A stretch of 64,000 bases of DNA, taken from assembly GCA_016872195.1 (NCBI GenBank), contig VHAT01000006.1:1-64000 (forward strand), written 5' to 3'. How positions within the stretch are numbered: position 1 is the first letter of the stretch; every line of letters begins with the position of its first letter. Shown one piece after another: positions 10,701-21,075 of this stretch. The position numbers and the translations under genes are program-made. Source of the stretch: Sphingomonadales bacterium (GTDB lineage: Bacteria; Bacteroidota; Bacteroidia; Chitinophagales; Chitinophagaceae). Under the pieces are notes generated by a model. It worked only from the letters and a program-made list of their open reading frames with translations, had not been told where the DNA came from and did no database searches.

Positions 10701-11115
10701 CGGCATTGAGGATCGAATTTTTTCTTCCCCCTACCACAACGTTTTGCAAGGCGGCCGCTGTGCTTAGCAGTTCAGCGCTCAATACATATGGATCTCCCAG
10801 TTGTAAGTAGATGTTTTCGAATTTCTCTGCCTGGTGGCCGACAAAGCTGATCTCAATGGTGTAGGGTCCTCCCACACGCATGTTCTGTATGGTATACTGT
10901 CCGCCCGTACGGGAGATGGTGGTATACTTGGTTCCAGAGGGCACGTGGATAGCGACGATGGTTGCACCAGTTAAGGCTTCTTTGTTGTTACTTTTTACAT
11001 CACCGGTCAGCACCGCGGTCGTAACCTGAGCAAAAAGCGAAGAGCCAGCAGTCATGGCAACCACTAACAGGAAGAGTATTCTCTTAAGCATATTCATATT
11101 GGTTTTCGGATGCAA
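7765..11115 (-). CDS. TonB-dependent receptor with N-terminal carboxypeptidase-regulatory-like domain
   Basis: Signal peptide, 'ATIVAIHVPSGTKYTTISRTGGQYTIQNMRVGGPYTIEISFVGH' CarboxypepD_reg-like, plug and long beta-barrel ending in aromatic residues. Confidence 0.9.
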   Translation of the reverse strand: MHPKTNMNMLKRILFLLVVAMTAGSSLFAQVTTAVLTGDVKSNNKEALTGATIVAIHVPSGTKYTTISRTGGQYTIQNMRVGGPYTIEISFVGHQAEKFENIYLQLGDPYVLSAELLSTAAALQNVVVGGRKNSILNAGRTGAVTNVGTRQINQLPTFSRSINEITRATPQANGPSIGGGNYRQNNFTVDGSDFNNSFGIGSNLPAGGAPISLDALDEISINITPFDIRQSGFIGSAVNAVTRSGTNTFTGSVYRYFRNQNQRGDQVEQAKFIRPVEEFNQYGFRMGGPIIKNKLFFFINYETENQPKSIQNFFAATAAAPYGSAPNIVRPTADSLNLISKFLLDNYGYVTGPYQGYVPNIERTKYLARIDWNINDKNRLNIRYSQVEGGEPFTPSTSVSGSNVNYTSNRTASTSQWFKNSNYFQGANLYSLAGELNSTWGKMANTLRATYTFQNDSRSTDSQIFPFVDILSNTGGVTGPAPYTSFGYEPFSFGNLRQVKTYSVINNLTWTTGKHNWTVGGQYELSETINGFQRFGTSFYVFNTWADFASSINPNPALRAKPRDFAITYSLSKNFAPAFSSFKFAQYSAYGQDEIAVTKDFRLTLGLRVDLPTYPDVPQIVTHPLVLKMNFDGGEKINTGNLPKNRLMWSPRLGFNWDIYGDRSLQIRGGTGIFTGRVPFVWIVSQSGDNGMIQVTQFWNGQANTPGPFNPDPAAYRPSTVPTAGTIVPGSVTALVEDFRNPQTWKSTLAFDTRLGKGIIGTVEAIFNKDMYTAIFRNPNMISPASLAVDGYPDRRPIYGATNQTRFINTLNNGIPQANASGAFNPVILDNGTRGYYFSLTAKVEKQYSKGLSWSVAYTKSMAGNLYDGGGDQPLSAWQGTPNVWGPNSQTLGYADYVVPDRVVAMISYRKEYFKNLATTISAFYNGGINGRFSYTYDLDFNRDGINGNDLMYIPTATEVQQMLFASNTVNGVSYDQAAQRTLFERYIQQDKYLRAHRGQYAERNGAQAPWLNRLDVKIMQDLFTNIKGTKNCLQFSIDIFNAGNLIDPGWGKIKTINNSRPLAITNSASFVPGGTVLPIYRLGSANGDIITKTFRDNVSVASTYSIQFGLRYLFN

Positions 11116-11311
11116 AGAAAGGGAATATTCCCTAAATAAATATAGCGAAATGTCGACAAAATACGGGCCGAAACGTAATGGGTTACAACAAGATGGGTTT
11201 TTTACCTTCTCCCACGCCGTGTAACCCTTGTAAAGGCAGCGAGCAAAAGGGGTGTCTAGAGCTCAAAATTCGGTGTAGTCCATCGAAAAAATTGATGTAA
11301 GTTATTAATTA

Positions 11312-14300
11312 TCAATCATTAAATTTTTTTGACTTTTTTCGTTTTTTACCGCCAAATAGGTCGGAAAGTCTGTCATACTCCCTTTTGTAGGACAAACTGG
11401 CCCCTGCCCTTCGAGAGCGGACCACACTGGCACTGGTACTGGCGGTCAAAAAATCGGCATTGGTGCGATAGAAAAAAGAGGCCCTAATGGTGCCACTCGG
11501 GTTGATCAACCACTCCATGGTTACGTCGGGCAGCAACAAAATACTTTGCTGCACGCTGGATTGCGCTCCTTGTCCTAGGGGGGCATCCATGCCCAATCCT
11601 GTGGAAATAATAAATCGGTTGTCGAAAAAGGAGCGGCCAATTGAAAAGTTCACGTTGCTGCTTAGGTTCAGCGCCGTGCTACTCGAAGCCAGTAAGTTTC
11701 GATTGTATAATGATGTGTTCAGGTTGATGCGATACTTGTCGCTTCTTAGCAAATTGCTGAACAGCTTATTGATCTGATCGCTTAGCACCGAGAGTAAGAT
11801 GCCGGAGATGGTGCTTACGTTGACACCGGCCCCCGACAAGGTTCCCCCCAACTCACTGGGGGCAAAACTATTGAACACGATCAGGTAAGTAACCTGTCGA
11901 TTCAGTTCATTGCTGTTCGATTGTAGTTGTTGCAGTAGGAGTGTTAGTTCGGGGTTGACGTTCGCAATGCTGTTCGGGGGAAAATCCAACGAAAACTCGA
12001 TGGAGGGTTTGAATAATTTATTAGTTAGTCGGGCCACAACGAATACATCGCTACGGGCATTGCTTACATCGGCGGTCAGGTTCAGGGCGCTGGCCAGCGG
12101 AGCAAAACTTACCCGCTCACTTTTGTAAACGGCCTCGAATTTTATGGTGGCGTCATAAGGGTCTCCGTTCCATTCGATATAGTTGGTTCCTCCCTTTTTG
12201 ATCTCAAATGGTTTTTTGAAAAAAGATTGAAAAGTGAACAGGTAATTTCCCTCCTCGATCCCTAAGCGACCGCGTAGCGAAAGGGGTTCTGTGGTGCCCG
12301 TACGGATCTTTAGCGTACCGCTGCCCTTGCCCTTGATCTCATCTCCGGACAACTCATCTAGTACCACTTTTACTTGTAAAAGCGGGTTAGCTGTTAACTC
12401 CAGGTCAAACAATATGTTGTTTCCTTGTTTTGTGTAGCCCTCCGTCGCCATCTCTGTACCAAACTTTCGTTCGATAAGAAACTCGGCACTCCCACTTTCT
12501 TTTCCAGTGCCGGGGGGTAAGGTTACATAGCTGCTGTCCTTATCTGAAGCAGCCGCATTCAACGTCATTACCATGTCTGTTTGCGGACCACGCAGCTGTA
12601 AAAGAGCGGTACCTTTCACCTGTCCATAAAAAAGATCATTATCTGTCCGGTTTGTATTAAGTAATTGTACGGGTCGATTGTTTTGCTCTCCGCGACTTCC
12701 GGGCTTGCGTGTCGAAAGATCCAGATCGTAGAACAAGTCATTAAAAGAAGCATGGTCTATGCCACCACTGACATAAATAGGGTTATTCGTGGCTGTGTCT
12801 CGAAGAACAAGGCCATTTAACTCGATACGGCTGGGGGTGATTTCGATCTCCTTGTTATCGATGCGGTAGTAACACTGCGTATAGTTTACCCGCAGGCCAG
12901 CATTTGTAAGTAACCCTTTTCCGGTCACCGCAGGGCGATGCAGATCGCCGTCTATCACGATGTCGCCGGTAAGATGCCCGGTAATATCACTAAAGAGTCC
13001 TCCTAAAAAACGTTCTAGCAAGGTAATGGGATATTGTCTTGTGTTGAGGGTGATTTTATTTTTTGATGAAAGTGAATCTTGGCCGTAAAGTTGTACATCA
13101 AAAGATAATTTTTCTTCTTCGTTCAGGGTAGATCCGCTCGCCGTGAGCATTCCACGCTGATGATCATAACGTATATCGGTACGTACTTCGCCAATCGAAT
13201 CATTGTCCAGGCGAAGTAAACGTGTATAGATCTGGTCACTGCTAATGTGTAGTTCGCCGAGGGGGTCCTCTATCAATACATCTCCCGATACAACGCCCTC
13301 CAGTCTGTTATGGGGTACTATAAAAGGTCCAATGTCATTTAGATTTATGTTCGATAGCGATAGACCGATCTTGTCTTTTTCACCATCCTCTTTAGGGAGC
13401 GTACGCAGTTTCAATAGCTGGTCTCCTTCAGAAAGTAGTAGGCTGCCGCTTACGGGACTAGTTTTGCGAAGTACCAACTCGCTCTCTTCTCCCAGGGTCC
13501 ACAATTTACCATTGACCGTAAAGTCCGAGGGTTCCCAGTGCAAAACAAACCCGTCCTTGTATGTGGTCACGAGCGCATTTAAATTCAACTTTTCTACTCC
13601 GCTGCCGCTACCGGAACGCAACTGGATCTGTGAAGAATCATTTCTGGCTACGAACTGCAAGTTGGCCGGTGGAAGGGCGATGGTATCATTAATGGTGAAT
13701 TGTGCCATATTTCCCTGCAGCAAAAGGGTTTTGTCAGTGGCAGAACTGTTGATGTCGATCTTCTCTGCTTTATATTGGCGATATCGTAATTCCGGGATCG
13801 TGGCTTTTAACGAGAACGAATCAAGAACAGGTATCCAAGAGGCTTCTATCGAACTATAGTTAAGACCTGACCATTCAGGTGCAACCGAACTCAAAAAAGG
13901 ACCAGCCAGAGAGGTTTGTAGCGACATCGCGATTCGCGTATCGGGTGCCAGCGGTCCTGGAGATTCAAATTGAGAGGGATAATACCTCGACAAAAAATGC
14001 CTTGCGATCGAGGGGAGTTCATTAAACTGAAACTGACCATCAAGAGAAGCATTGAATTCGTTGGAAGCGATCGATAGATTCTTTTTATCGGAGGTATTAT
14101 TTAACTCTATGTACAAAGAATCGAGTGGTAAAAGCTCCTCTTGCAAGGAAATGGCCGCATCGCGTATAGCTAAAAACCCATGTAATTCGTTGCTCGATGC
14201 ATACTGAAAAAGCGCGGACATATTGCCGGATAGCTCAATATCTTTTTTTGACAATTGAAGGTCTTTGAGCGATGCTTTTTGGACACTGCCTGTAAAGGTG

Positions 14301-16114
14301 ATCTTATTTTCCCCTTGGTCGATCTTCCAGCTGGCCTGCAGTGGACCCGTAACAAGATGCTCGTCTTGTATGCTGGTCTTAAATAGAAATAATTGTTCTT
14401 TCAAAGAGCCTTCTACCCCAATGTTGTGAAAAGTATATTCATTAAAGCGCAACGATTTAAGGGTGCCGCTGTAAATGGCTTCTGCATCTCGTAAACTACC
14501 TCCTTGTCCTTGTAGAGAGCCTTCAAAATCGATCTTGCCAAGGGAGGGTAGTCCCAAAAGTGTTCCGGCATCGAAGCCCCTAAGTTTTAGCGAACCTTGA
14601 TAGGCTGTACGGCGACGAGGGGATTGTTTTATGCGAATTGCCGTCTGCAAATCACCTAGTCCTGTTTGCCAGTTTCCCTCGGCAGAAAAGTCATCTTGTA
14701 GCGCAAGGAGAGACCCCTGAAAGCGGATATAGCGAAGCTTGCTAAGATCGGGATCTCTTTGTTGGGCCAGCGCAGGAATAAAAAATACAAGATCCTCGTA
14801 AGAGCTATTCAACCGTTTAGCTTCCAAACGAATCGTTCTTCTGGCTGGGTCATTCAGGTGTTGGATCGAAAGATCTCCTTGCAAAAAACTTTCGTTTCCA
14901 GCTTTCAAGACCAACTCTCGTATCCTTAGGTCGGTAAGATCACCACTAACCTGGGCCTGTAATTGGATCGTTTTATTAAAGGAGGCTGCTTTGGGAAAAA
15001 AGAAGGCAATGTCTTTGCTGCTGATATTCGATCGTGTGATCTGCGATTGAAATTGGGTCTCTTTGGAAAGTGAAATAAGGTCATTCAGCGATCTAAATCG
15101 TATGCGGGCATTTTGCGCTATCGTACTGTTATTGGTTTGCAGCAAAAAGCTATCGAGCGAAATACTGTTGGAGGTCCATTCTACCCCCGACCGTAAGGTT
15201 CGAATCGCAAAACCACTTCTTTCTTGTGCAGAAAGGGTCAGCTGGCTGCGCAGCGTATCTTCTTTCCAACTTGCATTTTGTAAGGAAAGGTTCAGGCCAC
15301 TGATCTCGGGCTGGACAGCATCAAAAACTCCGGGATTCAATGTGCGGCCCTCTTGTTTGAGGCTAAAGTATCCTTCTGTTATTTCTACATTGCCCAATTG
15401 CAGACTAAGGGCATTAGCAAAAGAGAGTGAGTCAGAAGACGACGACGTCGAACTGATGGCGGCGTCTGGTTTAAGCGATTGGTTTTTCCCTTTGTAACGG
15501 TATAGGGAAACCGTTGGTTTTTTGATGGAGAGCAAACTAATTTTGATGTCTTTTTCCGCTGTAGAGAGCTGATCTGCCAGTAAGTCTGCCTGTTCAACGT
15601 TGGCTTGCAGTGAAAATCCGTTCCACTCATCTATTTGCTCAAAGCGCGAAGAGGCCACGGAGAGATGATGCAAGTGAAGCGGCCCCCCCTTTTTTTTCGA
15701 TCCCGTATCGGCGGAGCGGCTTTTAGTAAAATAGTCCAGCAAAAACTGGTGCCGCCATGTACTATCGGTTCGCTGCACTCTTATCAGTGCATTGCTCAGT
15801 TCTACTTGGGTAAGTTCAATACTGTCTTTCGTAAAAAACCAATCAGAGAGACTTAGCTGAAGTTCTTGCGCGTAAATGATCGTATCCTGTTGGCGATCCA
15901 TGACCAGCAGCCCATCAAGGGCGAACCGGTCGAGCAGCGAAAAAGAAACGCCCTTTACTTCTATACGGGTGCCAAGCTCTTTAGAAAGGGTAAGGGCAAC
16001 TTGTTTTCCTAACCAGCTTTGAACAGCGGGTATCTTTAAGAGTGTAAAAATCAGGACCACCAGCAGCAAGAAGGAAAGGACCACCCATTTTACTATTTTC
16101 ACTGCTGTGCGCAC
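11312..16114 (-). CDS. tamB: TamB-like translocation/assembly module protein (DUF490 family)
   Basis: 1600 aa, N-terminal TM anchor, long AsmA/TamB-like beta-repeat body, and a C-terminal TamB-like domain. Confidence 0.85.
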   Translation of the reverse strand: MRTAVKIVKWVVLSFLLLVVLIFTLLKIPAVQSWLGKQVALTLSKELGTRIEVKGVSFSLLDRFALDGLLVMDRQQDTIIYAQELQLSLSDWFFTKDSIELTQVELSNALIRVQRTDSTWRHQFLLDYFTKSRSADTGSKKKGGPLHLHHLSVASSRFEQIDEWNGFSLQANVEQADLLADQLSTAEKDIKISLLSIKKPTVSLYRYKGKNQSLKPDAAISSTSSSSDSLSFANALSLQLGNVEITEGYFSLKQEGRTLNPGVFDAVQPEISGLNLSLQNASWKEDTLRSQLTLSAQERSGFAIRTLRSGVEWTSNSISLDSFLLQTNNSTIAQNARIRFRSLNDLISLSKETQFQSQITRSNISSKDIAFFFPKAASFNKTIQLQAQVSGDLTDLRIRELVLKAGNESFLQGDLSIQHLNDPARRTIRLEAKRLNSSYEDLVFFIPALAQQRDPDLSKLRYIRFQGSLLALQDDFSAEGNWQTGLGDLQTAIRIKQSPRRRTAYQGSLKLRGFDAGTLLGLPSLGKIDFEGSLQGQGGSLRDAEAIYSGTLKSLRFNEYTFHNIGVEGSLKEQLFLFKTSIQDEHLVTGPLQASWKIDQGENKITFTGSVQKASLKDLQLSKKDIELSGNMSALFQYASSNELHGFLAIRDAAISLQEELLPLDSLYIELNNTSDKKNLSIASNEFNASLDGQFQFNELPSIARHFLSRYYPSQFESPGPLAPDTRIAMSLQTSLAGPFLSSVAPEWSGLNYSSIEASWIPVLDSFSLKATIPELRYRQYKAEKIDINSSATDKTLLLQGNMAQFTINDTIALPPANLQFVARNDSSQIQLRSGSGSGVEKLNLNALVTTYKDGFVLHWEPSDFTVNGKLWTLGEESELVLRKTSPVSGSLLLSEGDQLLKLRTLPKEDGEKDKIGLSLSNINLNDIGPFIVPHNRLEGVVSGDVLIEDPLGELHISSDQIYTRLLRLDNDSIGEVRTDIRYDHQRGMLTASGSTLNEEEKLSFDVQLYGQDSLSSKNKITLNTRQYPITLLERFLGGLFSDITGHLTGDIVIDGDLHRPAVTGKGLLTNAGLRVNYTQCYYRIDNKEIEITPSRIELNGLVLRDTATNNPIYVSGGIDHASFNDLFYDLDLSTRKPGSRGEQNNRPVQLLNTNRTDNDLFYGQVKGTALLQLRGPQTDMVMTLNAAASDKDSSYVTLPPGTGKESGSAEFLIERKFGTEMATEGYTKQGNNILFDLELTANPLLQVKVVLDELSGDEIKGKGSGTLKIRTGTTEPLSLRGRLGIEEGNYLFTFQSFFKKPFEIKKGGTNYIEWNGDPYDATIKFEAVYKSERVSFAPLASALNLTADVSNARSDVFVVARLTNKLFKPSIEFSLDFPPNSIANVNPELTLLLQQLQSNSNELNRQVTYLIVFNSFAPSELGGTLSGAGVNVSTISGILLSVLSDQINKLFSNLLRSDKYRINLNTSLYNRNLLASSSTALNLSSNVNFSIGRSFFDNRFIISTGLGMDAPLGQGAQSSVQQSILLLPDVTMEWLINPSGTIRASFFYRTNADFLTASTSASVVRSRRAGASLSYKREYDRLSDLFGGKKRKKSKKFND

Positions 16115-16185
16115 AAGAACGAATTGTTTGTAAAATTAGTGAAACAGCCCCAGTAAGATTGGTTAAATTGCTCAAAATCGCTCTC

Positions 16186-17244
16186 ATGAAAAACATCCTT
16201 TTTATTGTTTTAGTGGGATGGTATTTGCCCATTTTTGGGCAACAGGCCTCTTCTTTGCCCTTGTCCGCCAATGCAAAATTTGTGCTGGTCATTCATGGAG
16301 GGGCCGGTACCATCAATAAAAGTCAACTAACTCCGGAGCTCGAAAAGCGTTACCGGACATCGCTTGAAAAAGCACTAACGACCGGCGCTGCCATATTGGA
16401 AAATGGAGGCGCGGCACTAGATGCCGTAGAGGCTACCGTTCGGATCCTCGAAGACGATCCGTTGTTCAATGCGGGCAAAGGAGCGGTCTTTACGGCCGAG
16501 GGAGTGAACGAATTGGATGCCGCTATTATGGATGGACGTACACTGGCGGCCGGTTCCGTGGCGGGGGTCAAAACGATACGCAACCCCATTTCGGCGGCCC
16601 GTGCTGTAATGGAGCGTTCAGAGCACGTGCTGCTAACTGGAAAAGGAGCAGAGGCCTTTGCTACCCAACAGGGCTTGGAGATCGTCGATCCCTCTTATTT
16701 TTATACACCTGCCCGCTGGGAATCGCTGCAGCGTGCCAAGAAAAGAGACTCCCTCGAAAAAATGGCTACTACCCATCAATATGCTCTTGTACTCCATGAA
16801 GAGAAGCGCAAAGATCGCTACGGAACCGTGGGTGCTGTGGCATTAGACCAACAGGGGCATGTAGCGGCGGCGACCAGTACCGGAGGCATGACCAATAAAA
16901 AGTGGGGACGAGTAGGAGATGCCCCCATTATTGGCAGTGGCACCTATGCCAATGACAACACGGTCGCGATAAGTTGTACCGGTTGGGGAGAATACTTTTT
17001 ACGATTGGTTATGGCCAAATCGATCAGCGACAGAATGGAATTTGGTGGTCAATCTTTGCAGCAGGCAACCGAGGAGATGGTCATGCGTCAACTACCCGCG
17101 TTGGGAGGAGACGGAGGCCTGATTGCGGTGGATAAGCAAGGAAATATCAGCATGCCTTTTTGTACCGAAGGAATGTATCGGGGCTATATTAAGCGAGAGC
17201 AACGCGATGCTCCCTTACAAAAAGCAACCGCCATTTTTAAATGA
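16186..17244 (+). CDS. Isoaspartyl peptidase/L-asparaginase (Ntn hydrolase), secreted
   Basis: 'LVIHGGAGTI', 'DDPLFNAGKGAVFT', autocleavage motif 'RYGTVGAVALD', and 'ATSTGGMTNKKWGRVGDAPIIGSGTYA'. ATG at 16186 precedes the signal peptide. Confidence 0.93.
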   Translation: MKNILFIVLVGWYLPIFGQQASSLPLSANAKFVLVIHGGAGTINKSQLTPELEKRYRTSLEKALTTGAAILENGGAALDAVEATVRILEDDPLFNAGKGAVFTAEGVNELDAAIMDGRTLAAGSVAGVKTIRNPISAARAVMERSEHVLLTGKGAEAFATQQGLEIVDPSYFYTPARWESLQRAKKRDSLEKMATTHQYALVLHEEKRKDRYGTVGAVALDQQGHVAAATSTGGMTNKKWGRVGDAPIIGSGTYANDNTVAISCTGWGEYFLRLVMAKSISDRMEFGGQSLQQATEEMVMRQLPALGGDGGLIAVDKQGNISMPFCTEGMYRGYIKREQRDAPLQKATAIFK

Positions 17245-17249
17245 GCGAT

Positions 17250-18812
17250 CTAAAATTTATGACCGATAGTGAGCAGTATTCTACTACCTTGTCCGTTTAC
17301 AGCGGCGCCCTCTACGGCTTGTTGTGTTAGCCGATACGAGAAGTGTGCGTCCTTGGTCAGGGTATGTACATAGGTCAGGTCAATGAATTGCCCTTTGTGT
17401 CGGTATCCTAATCCCCCGCTCACTTGCAGGCGATTTCCCCTAGGGGCATAGGTTCGCTCATAAGGATTGCCAAGCCAGGCCAGACCCAACCGCGTCATTA
17501 GCTTGGTAAATTTTAATTCGCCTCCCATGCGCAGATTAAGAGCACTGCGAAACGAATTATCGATTGTGTTATTCAGTTCTTTTAAGTATTGGCTTGTCGA
17601 TTCACTATTGTTGATCGATGGATCGACTCGAAAGGAAGATGCCTTGTAATTGACATACTCTAGATCTGCAGTGAGAAATCCTTTCTGAAGTGTTACATCT
17701 TCGACCTCATTGATCACATAAGAGCCGCTTAACATGATGCGGTAAGGCGTTTGGTGAAAGTAAGAGAACTGCGCATCTTCTCCGTTCGTAAATAAAGTGG
17801 AGGATTGCGTCTGTATCCCTTTGTAGTTTTCGGTGTCAGTGGTAATGGAGGCGGCGTAGTGGTCGGTTAACCGCATCCAACTGGGAGAATGAACTGATAA
17901 TCCCAGCCGCCAAAAGGGTGCGGGCCGGTAGATCAATCCCGCTTTGAGATTAAGGCCATTTCCATTGGTCTCCAGCCGCTGTTCAAAACTGGCATAATCG
18001 AAATTGTTCAGCGTTTGGGTCGCATCCGCCTCGGTAAAGGTGGTGGTCCTATCAAAGAAAACAAATGGGATGCCCAAGGTAAATCCAAAATAGATTTTTT
18101 CGTTGACCGATCCGCCGTATCCAATGGCCAACTCATTGACCGCCCCCCGGCTTTGCACACGGCTCTCTTGTAACAGCCCGGTCGATGCCGTGGCGCGGGT
18201 CTGGTATCGATAGTTTCCGGAGCTGCCTCCACCAACGGTATCGATCCAATAGGTATTAAAGGCCAGGCTACTCCCAAATGGAAAGTTCTGTGCAACTTGG
18301 TTGGCGTCTCCGATACCGCCCACTTCTTCTAGAAAGCGTTGCGAGTAAGAATGACGCGTATTGAGTCCACGGTAGAGAAGATTAGTATTAAAATTGGCAA
18401 CCTGGTTTAGGGCAATGGCGAAAGCGCCCGTTCTTTTTTGTTGTTCTCTTTTTCCGCTGCCCTGTTCGTAAAACTGTGTACCCGTTACGATACCTATGGT
18501 GCCAAACCCTATTGAACTTCGCTGATCGGTCTCTGTTCGGCCCAAATAGCGACTCTTGTTTTGGTGGTGCTGAAAGGAGGGAGAAAATACCAAGTCTCCG
18601 GTCTTATAGAATCCAAGGCCGGCCGGATTGACAAATAAGGCAGAAAGATCTCCCCCCAACGAAGCCATAGCACCACCGATGGCTTGTTGGCGGGCCGTTC
18701 CATTGGGCGTTGTCCACGCATAGCGCAAGGCATCGTCTGGTTCTTGTGCTTGCACGCTAACGGAGAGCAATAAAGAGCAGAGCAAAATAGGTAAGGACGT
18801 TGCGTGTTGCAT
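17250..18812 (-). CDS. Outer membrane protein, OmpP1/FadL-like
   Basis: Signal peptide 'MQHATSLPILLCSLLLSVSVQAQE'; 'GGAMASLGGDLSALFVNPAGLGFYKTGD' is typical of this family. The listed ORF start at 19016 is too far upstream. Confidence 0.82.
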   Translation of the reverse strand: MQHATSLPILLCSLLLSVSVQAQEPDDALRYAWTTPNGTARQQAIGGAMASLGGDLSALFVNPAGLGFYKTGDLVFSPSFQHHQNKSRYLGRTETDQRSSIGFGTIGIVTGTQFYEQGSGKREQQKRTGAFAIALNQVANFNTNLLYRGLNTRHSYSQRFLEEVGGIGDANQVAQNFPFGSSLAFNTYWIDTVGGGSSGNYRYQTRATASTGLLQESRVQSRGAVNELAIGYGGSVNEKIYFGFTLGIPFVFFDRTTTFTEADATQTLNNFDYASFEQRLETNGNGLNLKAGLIYRPAPFWRLGLSVHSPSWMRLTDHYAASITTDTENYKGIQTQSSTLFTNGEDAQFSYFHQTPYRIMLSGSYVINEVEDVTLQKGFLTADLEYVNYKASSFRVDPSINNSESTSQYLKELNNTIDNSFRSALNLRMGGELKFTKLMTRLGLAWLGNPYERTYAPRGNRLQVSGGLGYRHKGQFIDLTYVHTLTKDAHFSYRLTQQAVEGAAVNGQGSRILLTIGHKF

Positions 18813-18840
18813 GGGATCAACTGGGTCTTTGATAATAAGA

Positions 18841-19488
18841 CTAGAATCTTCTAACCGGAGCACTACTGGCGGGCGCACTCGATGCATTATTGCTTGGGGG
18901 CGAAACAGCCGATCCCCCTGAATTGCCTCCACCGGAATTGCTGGCCCCAAAGGCCTCTCGTAAGGCGTTGCCGCGGGTAGTGGCACTCGATTTTCGTTGC
19001 GTTCCGAATGGAACATAATTGCTGCCGCCTCCGGTATTTTGTTGTATCATTTTAATATTGACCGGTCCTTGTTGATAGCTTCCGAGGTTGTAGAGGCGTG
19101 GGCCTGTAAAAATATTTTTGACGGGTGTTTGGGTCCAGGCAACAGGCATAAAGTAGGGGTTATAAAAATAGTTCCACGACATATAAGGGTTAAGGGTGGG
19201 AGCGAAGAACTGATTATATCCCAGCGACCAACGTTCAAAGGTGTACCAGTCGTCAAGGTCATCCCAGCGGTTGCGATTTCGTACTCTCATTCGCAAAAAA
19301 CGATCTTCCTCATCTTCTTGGTAGTAGCGAACGCGACGCGTTTCGTCTCGCTGCACTCGCACATATTCGGCCTCCGGTCTGGGCGGAGAAAAATATACAT
19401 CATCCGGAGTCTGTCCTGTTTTGTAAGCCGTGCTGCAACTAATTAGTAGCAATGCGGATAGAATAGGTAGCAGATAGGTTGTTTTCAT
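18841..19488 (-). CDS. Hypothetical lipoprotein, aromatic/Arg-rich with Ser/Asn/Gly tail
   Basis: Lipobox 'LLISCSTAYKTG'; no family recognised. ATG at 19488 fits the signal peptide. Confidence 0.65.
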   Translation of the reverse strand: MKTTYLLPILSALLLISCSTAYKTGQTPDDVYFSPPRPEAEYVRVQRDETRRVRYYQEDEEDRFLRMRVRNRNRWDDLDDWYTFERWSLGYNQFFAPTLNPYMSWNYFYNPYFMPVAWTQTPVKNIFTGPRLYNLGSYQQGPVNIKMIQQNTGGGSNYVPFGTQRKSSATTRGNALREAFGASNSGGGNSGGSAVSPPSNNASSAPASSAPVRRF

Positions 19489-19596
19489 AGCCGAACGGGT
19501 TAATTTTGTATTCTTCATCAAAGTTCGGCATCTTGCGGGGATATTGTTGGCCGGGCTGTTAAAAAAAAGGTAAACCCGACCTTGTTCAATTAAGTT

Positions 19597-21075
19597 ATGA
19601 ATAAAGAGATCACTTCAAGAGCCACCGATTACTCTCAATGGTATAACGACCTGGTGCTGAAGGGGGAGCTGGCCGATTATTCAGCGGTCAGGGGATGTAT
19701 GGTCATCAAGCCCTATGGTTTTGCCCTTTGGGAGAACATGCGCGATGTACTGGACAAAATGTTCAAGGATACCGGCCATGTCAACGCCTATTTCCCCTTG
19801 TTCGTTCCTAAAAGTCTATTTGAGGCCGAAGAGAAAAATGCAGAGGGGTTCGCCAAAGAATGCGCGATCGTTACACATTATCGTCTCAAGGCCGATCCTG
19901 ATCGTCCCGGAAAACTCATGGTCGATCCGGCTGCCAAGCTCGAAGAAGAACTAGTGGTTCGCCCTACCAGTGAGGCCATTATTTGGAGCACCTACAAGAA
20001 TTGGATACAATCATACCGCGATCTTCCCATCTTGGTCAACCAATGGGCCAATGTGGTTCGTTGGGAAATGCGCACCCGCCTCTTTTTGCGGACCGCCGAA
20101 TTCCTTTGGCAAGAGGGGCATACGGCGCATGCTACCCGACAAGAGGCTGTGGAAGAAACAATTAAGATGCTTCATGTGTACGCCGACTTTGTTGAGCATT
20201 ACATGGCAGTGCCTGTAATAAAAGGAGTCAAGACGCCACAAGAGCGATTTGCAGGTGCGGAAGACACCTATTGTATCGAGGCATTGATGCAAGATGGAAA
20301 AGCCTTGCAGGCTGGTACTTCTCATTTTCTGGGACAAAATTTCGCAAAGGCCTTTGACGTAAAATTTAGCGATCGCGATAATAAACTCGATCATGTATGG
20401 GCTACGAGTTGGGGGGTCAGTACCCGACTGATCGGTGCCCTGGTCATGGCGCATAGCGATGATGACGGGCTGGTGCTTCCTCCTCGTATCGCACCGATTC
20501 AACTGGTAATAGTTCCGATCTATAAGAGAGATGAGCAAAAAGCCGCCATAGATACTTGCGTGCAAGAGCTGATGCGTTCGTTGAAAGCACTGGGTATACG
20601 TGTCAAATACGATGATAATGATAACGCACGTCCGGGCTGGAAGTTTGCCGAATATGAGATGAAGGGTGTTCCCCTTCGCTTGGCCATTGGGGCACGCGAC
20701 CTGGAGAATAAGGTCGTAGAGTTGGCTCGTAGAGATACGCGCGAAAAATCGACCATACCTTTAGAAGGATTATCACAACGAATTCAACAGTTGCTAGAGG
20801 AAATTCAGCAAAGTCTTTTCAATAAAGCATTGTCTTATCGCGACAGCCATATAACTCCGGCCAACAGCTGGGAAGAGTTTGTGTCGCTGCTCGATACCAA
20901 GGGTGGATTTATTGCGGCACATTGGGATGGCAGCTCCGAGACCGAAGAGGCCATCAAAGAAAAGACCAAGGCCACGATCCGCTGTCTTCCATTAGATAAT
21001 AAACAAGAAACGGGTCTTTGTATCCTGACAGGAAAGCCATCCGTACAGCGTGTACTTTTTGCCAGGGCCTACTAA
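19597..21075 (+). CDS. proS: Prolyl-tRNA synthetase, short archaeal/eukaryotic-like type
   Basis: Class II motifs '[10 protein letters not shown]', '[34 protein letters not shown]'; 492 aa without the bacterial editing insertion. Confidence 0.95.
   Translation: MNKEITSRATDYSQWYNDLVLKGELADYSAVRGCMVIKPYGFALWENMRDVLDKMFKDTGHVNAYFPLFVPKSLFEAEEKNAEGFAKECAIVTHYRLKADPDRPGKLMVDPAAKLEEELVVRPTSEAIIWSTYKNWIQSYRDLPILVNQWANVVRWEMRTRLFLRTAEFLWQEGHTAHATRQEAVEETIKMLHVYADFVEHYMAVPVIKGVKTPQERFAGAEDTYCIEALMQDGKALQAGTSHFLGQNFAKAFDVKFSDRDNKLDHVWATSWGVSTRLIGALVMAHSDDDGLVLPPRIAPIQLVIVPIYKRDEQKAAIDTCVQELMRSLKALGIRVKYDDNDNARPGWKFAEYEMKGVPLRLAIGARDLENKVVELARRDTREKSTIPLEGLSQRIQQLLEEIQQSLFNKALSYRDSHITPANSWEEFVSLLDTKGGFIAAHWDGSSETEEAIKEKTKATIRCLPLDNKQETGLCILTGKPSVQRVLFARAY

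Noticed and set aside
11290-11311. AT-rich hairpin TTGAT...ATCAA plus T-run downstream of tamB
   Set aside because: Only a 5-bp AT-rich stem with a 14-nt loop; too weak to call a terminator.
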